Below the pieces are notes generated by a model, which was not told the origin of the DNA, made no database searches, and was given only the letters and a program-made list of their open reading frames with translations. Positions 63,851 through 64,000 of a stretch of DNA of 64,000 nucleotides are shown in pieces. Position numbers and translations under genes: made by a program. Position 1 is the stretch's first letter; each line of letters begins with the position of its first letter. This DNA comes from Streptosporangiaceae bacterium (lineage in GTDB: Bacteria > Actinomycetota > Actinomycetes > Streptosporangiales > Streptosporangiaceae): positions 1-64,000 of the forward strand of contig JAOPYK010000135.1 in assembly GCA_025964695.1 (NCBI GenBank). The letters run 5' to 3'.

Positions 63851-64000
63851 CTAGTGGGCTGCGTCGTACTCCGAGATGATCTGCGCCGGAATCCGGCCAC
63901 GCTCGCTGACCTTGTAGCCGCGCTGCTTGGCCCAGGCCCGGATTTCCGAGCTGCGCTCGCGGCCCGGCCCGGTCCTTGTGCGGCGGCGACGGCCGGCGGC
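63851..64000 (-). CDS. lsr2: Lsr2 nucleoid-associated protein (partial, 5' end outside window)
   Basis: The last 49 residues are visible: RRRRTRTGPGRERSSEIRAW, then AKQRGYKVSERGRIPAQIIS and EYDAAH. EIRAWAKQRGYKVSERGRIP is the C-terminal DNA-binding domain of Lsr2, in which the RGR motif inserts in the minor groove of A/T-rich DNA. The N-terminal oligomerisation domain lies beyond the right edge. Lsr2 silences A/T-rich and horizontally acquired DNA in actinobacteria. Confidence 0.93.
   Translation of the reverse strand, partial: AAGRRRRTRTGPGRERSSEIRAWAKQRGYKVSERGRIPAQIISEYDAAH

Overview
The window is about 64 kb of very GC-rich DNA with dense, strongly codon-biased genes. It carries marker genes of a mycelial actinomycete: BldC, a BldN-type ECF sigma factor, Rex, Lsr2, DisA, the small ribosomal protein bS22 and an actinobacterial heme cluster. 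Gene content and order suggest the Streptosporangiales (Streptosporangium, Nonomuraea or Microbispora type). This is an inference from gene content; no 16S rRNA is present. It looks like chromosomal core DNA. I found no tRNA, rRNA, CRISPR array, insertion sequence or prophage.

Layout, left to right. (1) 1-12408, all minus strand: the nuoA-H part of the complex I operon (nuoH cut by the left edge), a menaquinone/geranylgeranyl reductase, demethylmenaquinone methyltransferase, a DUF4229 protein and a threonine-dehydratase-type enzyme. A perfect Rex operator lies in front of the reductase-nuo block. (2) 12.4-14.6 kb: bldC, a putative HExxH metallopeptidase with a small acidic partner, and a PLDc_N membrane protein. 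(3) 14.7-19.6 kb: the cytochrome c maturation operon (ccsB, resB, ccdA, a ResA-like thioredoxin) and a histidine-phosphatase mutase. (4) 19.9-31.2 kb: LysR, hemL, an atypical membrane kinase, a degenerate Prim-Pol protein, hemB-hemD-hemC-hemA, rex (second Rex operator) and a glutaredoxin. (5) 31.2-46.3 kb: a membrane-ABM fusion, bldN with an anti-sigma remnant, a HAD phosphatase, an acyltransferase, an SDR, bS22, an HTH protein, a phosphatase, acuC, esterase, proC, proline dehydrogenase, an ABC exporter with a TetR regulator, and a TIM-barrel isomerase. From memory, the order hem - glutaredoxin - HAD/acyltransferase/SDR - bS22 - HTH - proC - TIM barrel parallels M. tuberculosis Rv0498-Rv0512. 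(6) 46.3-54.1 kb: a methyltransferase, hydrolases, then the DNA-integrity group radA-disA-mutY. (7) 54.1-60.5 kb: small regulator/enzyme modules (MOSC, MarR/hemerythrin, HTH/ClpN, TetR/membrane protein, FAD monooxygenase, amidase), several with clear palindromic operators. (8) clpC, a 744-bp gap and the 3' end of lsr2.

The unifying physiology is respiration: complex I, menaquinone, heme and cytochrome c maturation, with Rex as the NADH/NAD+ sensor whose sites flank two of these blocks. The less expected items are an HTH+ClpN operon whose promoter is covered by twin operators, a metallopeptidase/small-protein pair, a dispersed ~90-bp repeat, and a striking number of short intergenic tandem arrays with different unit lengths at gene ends.
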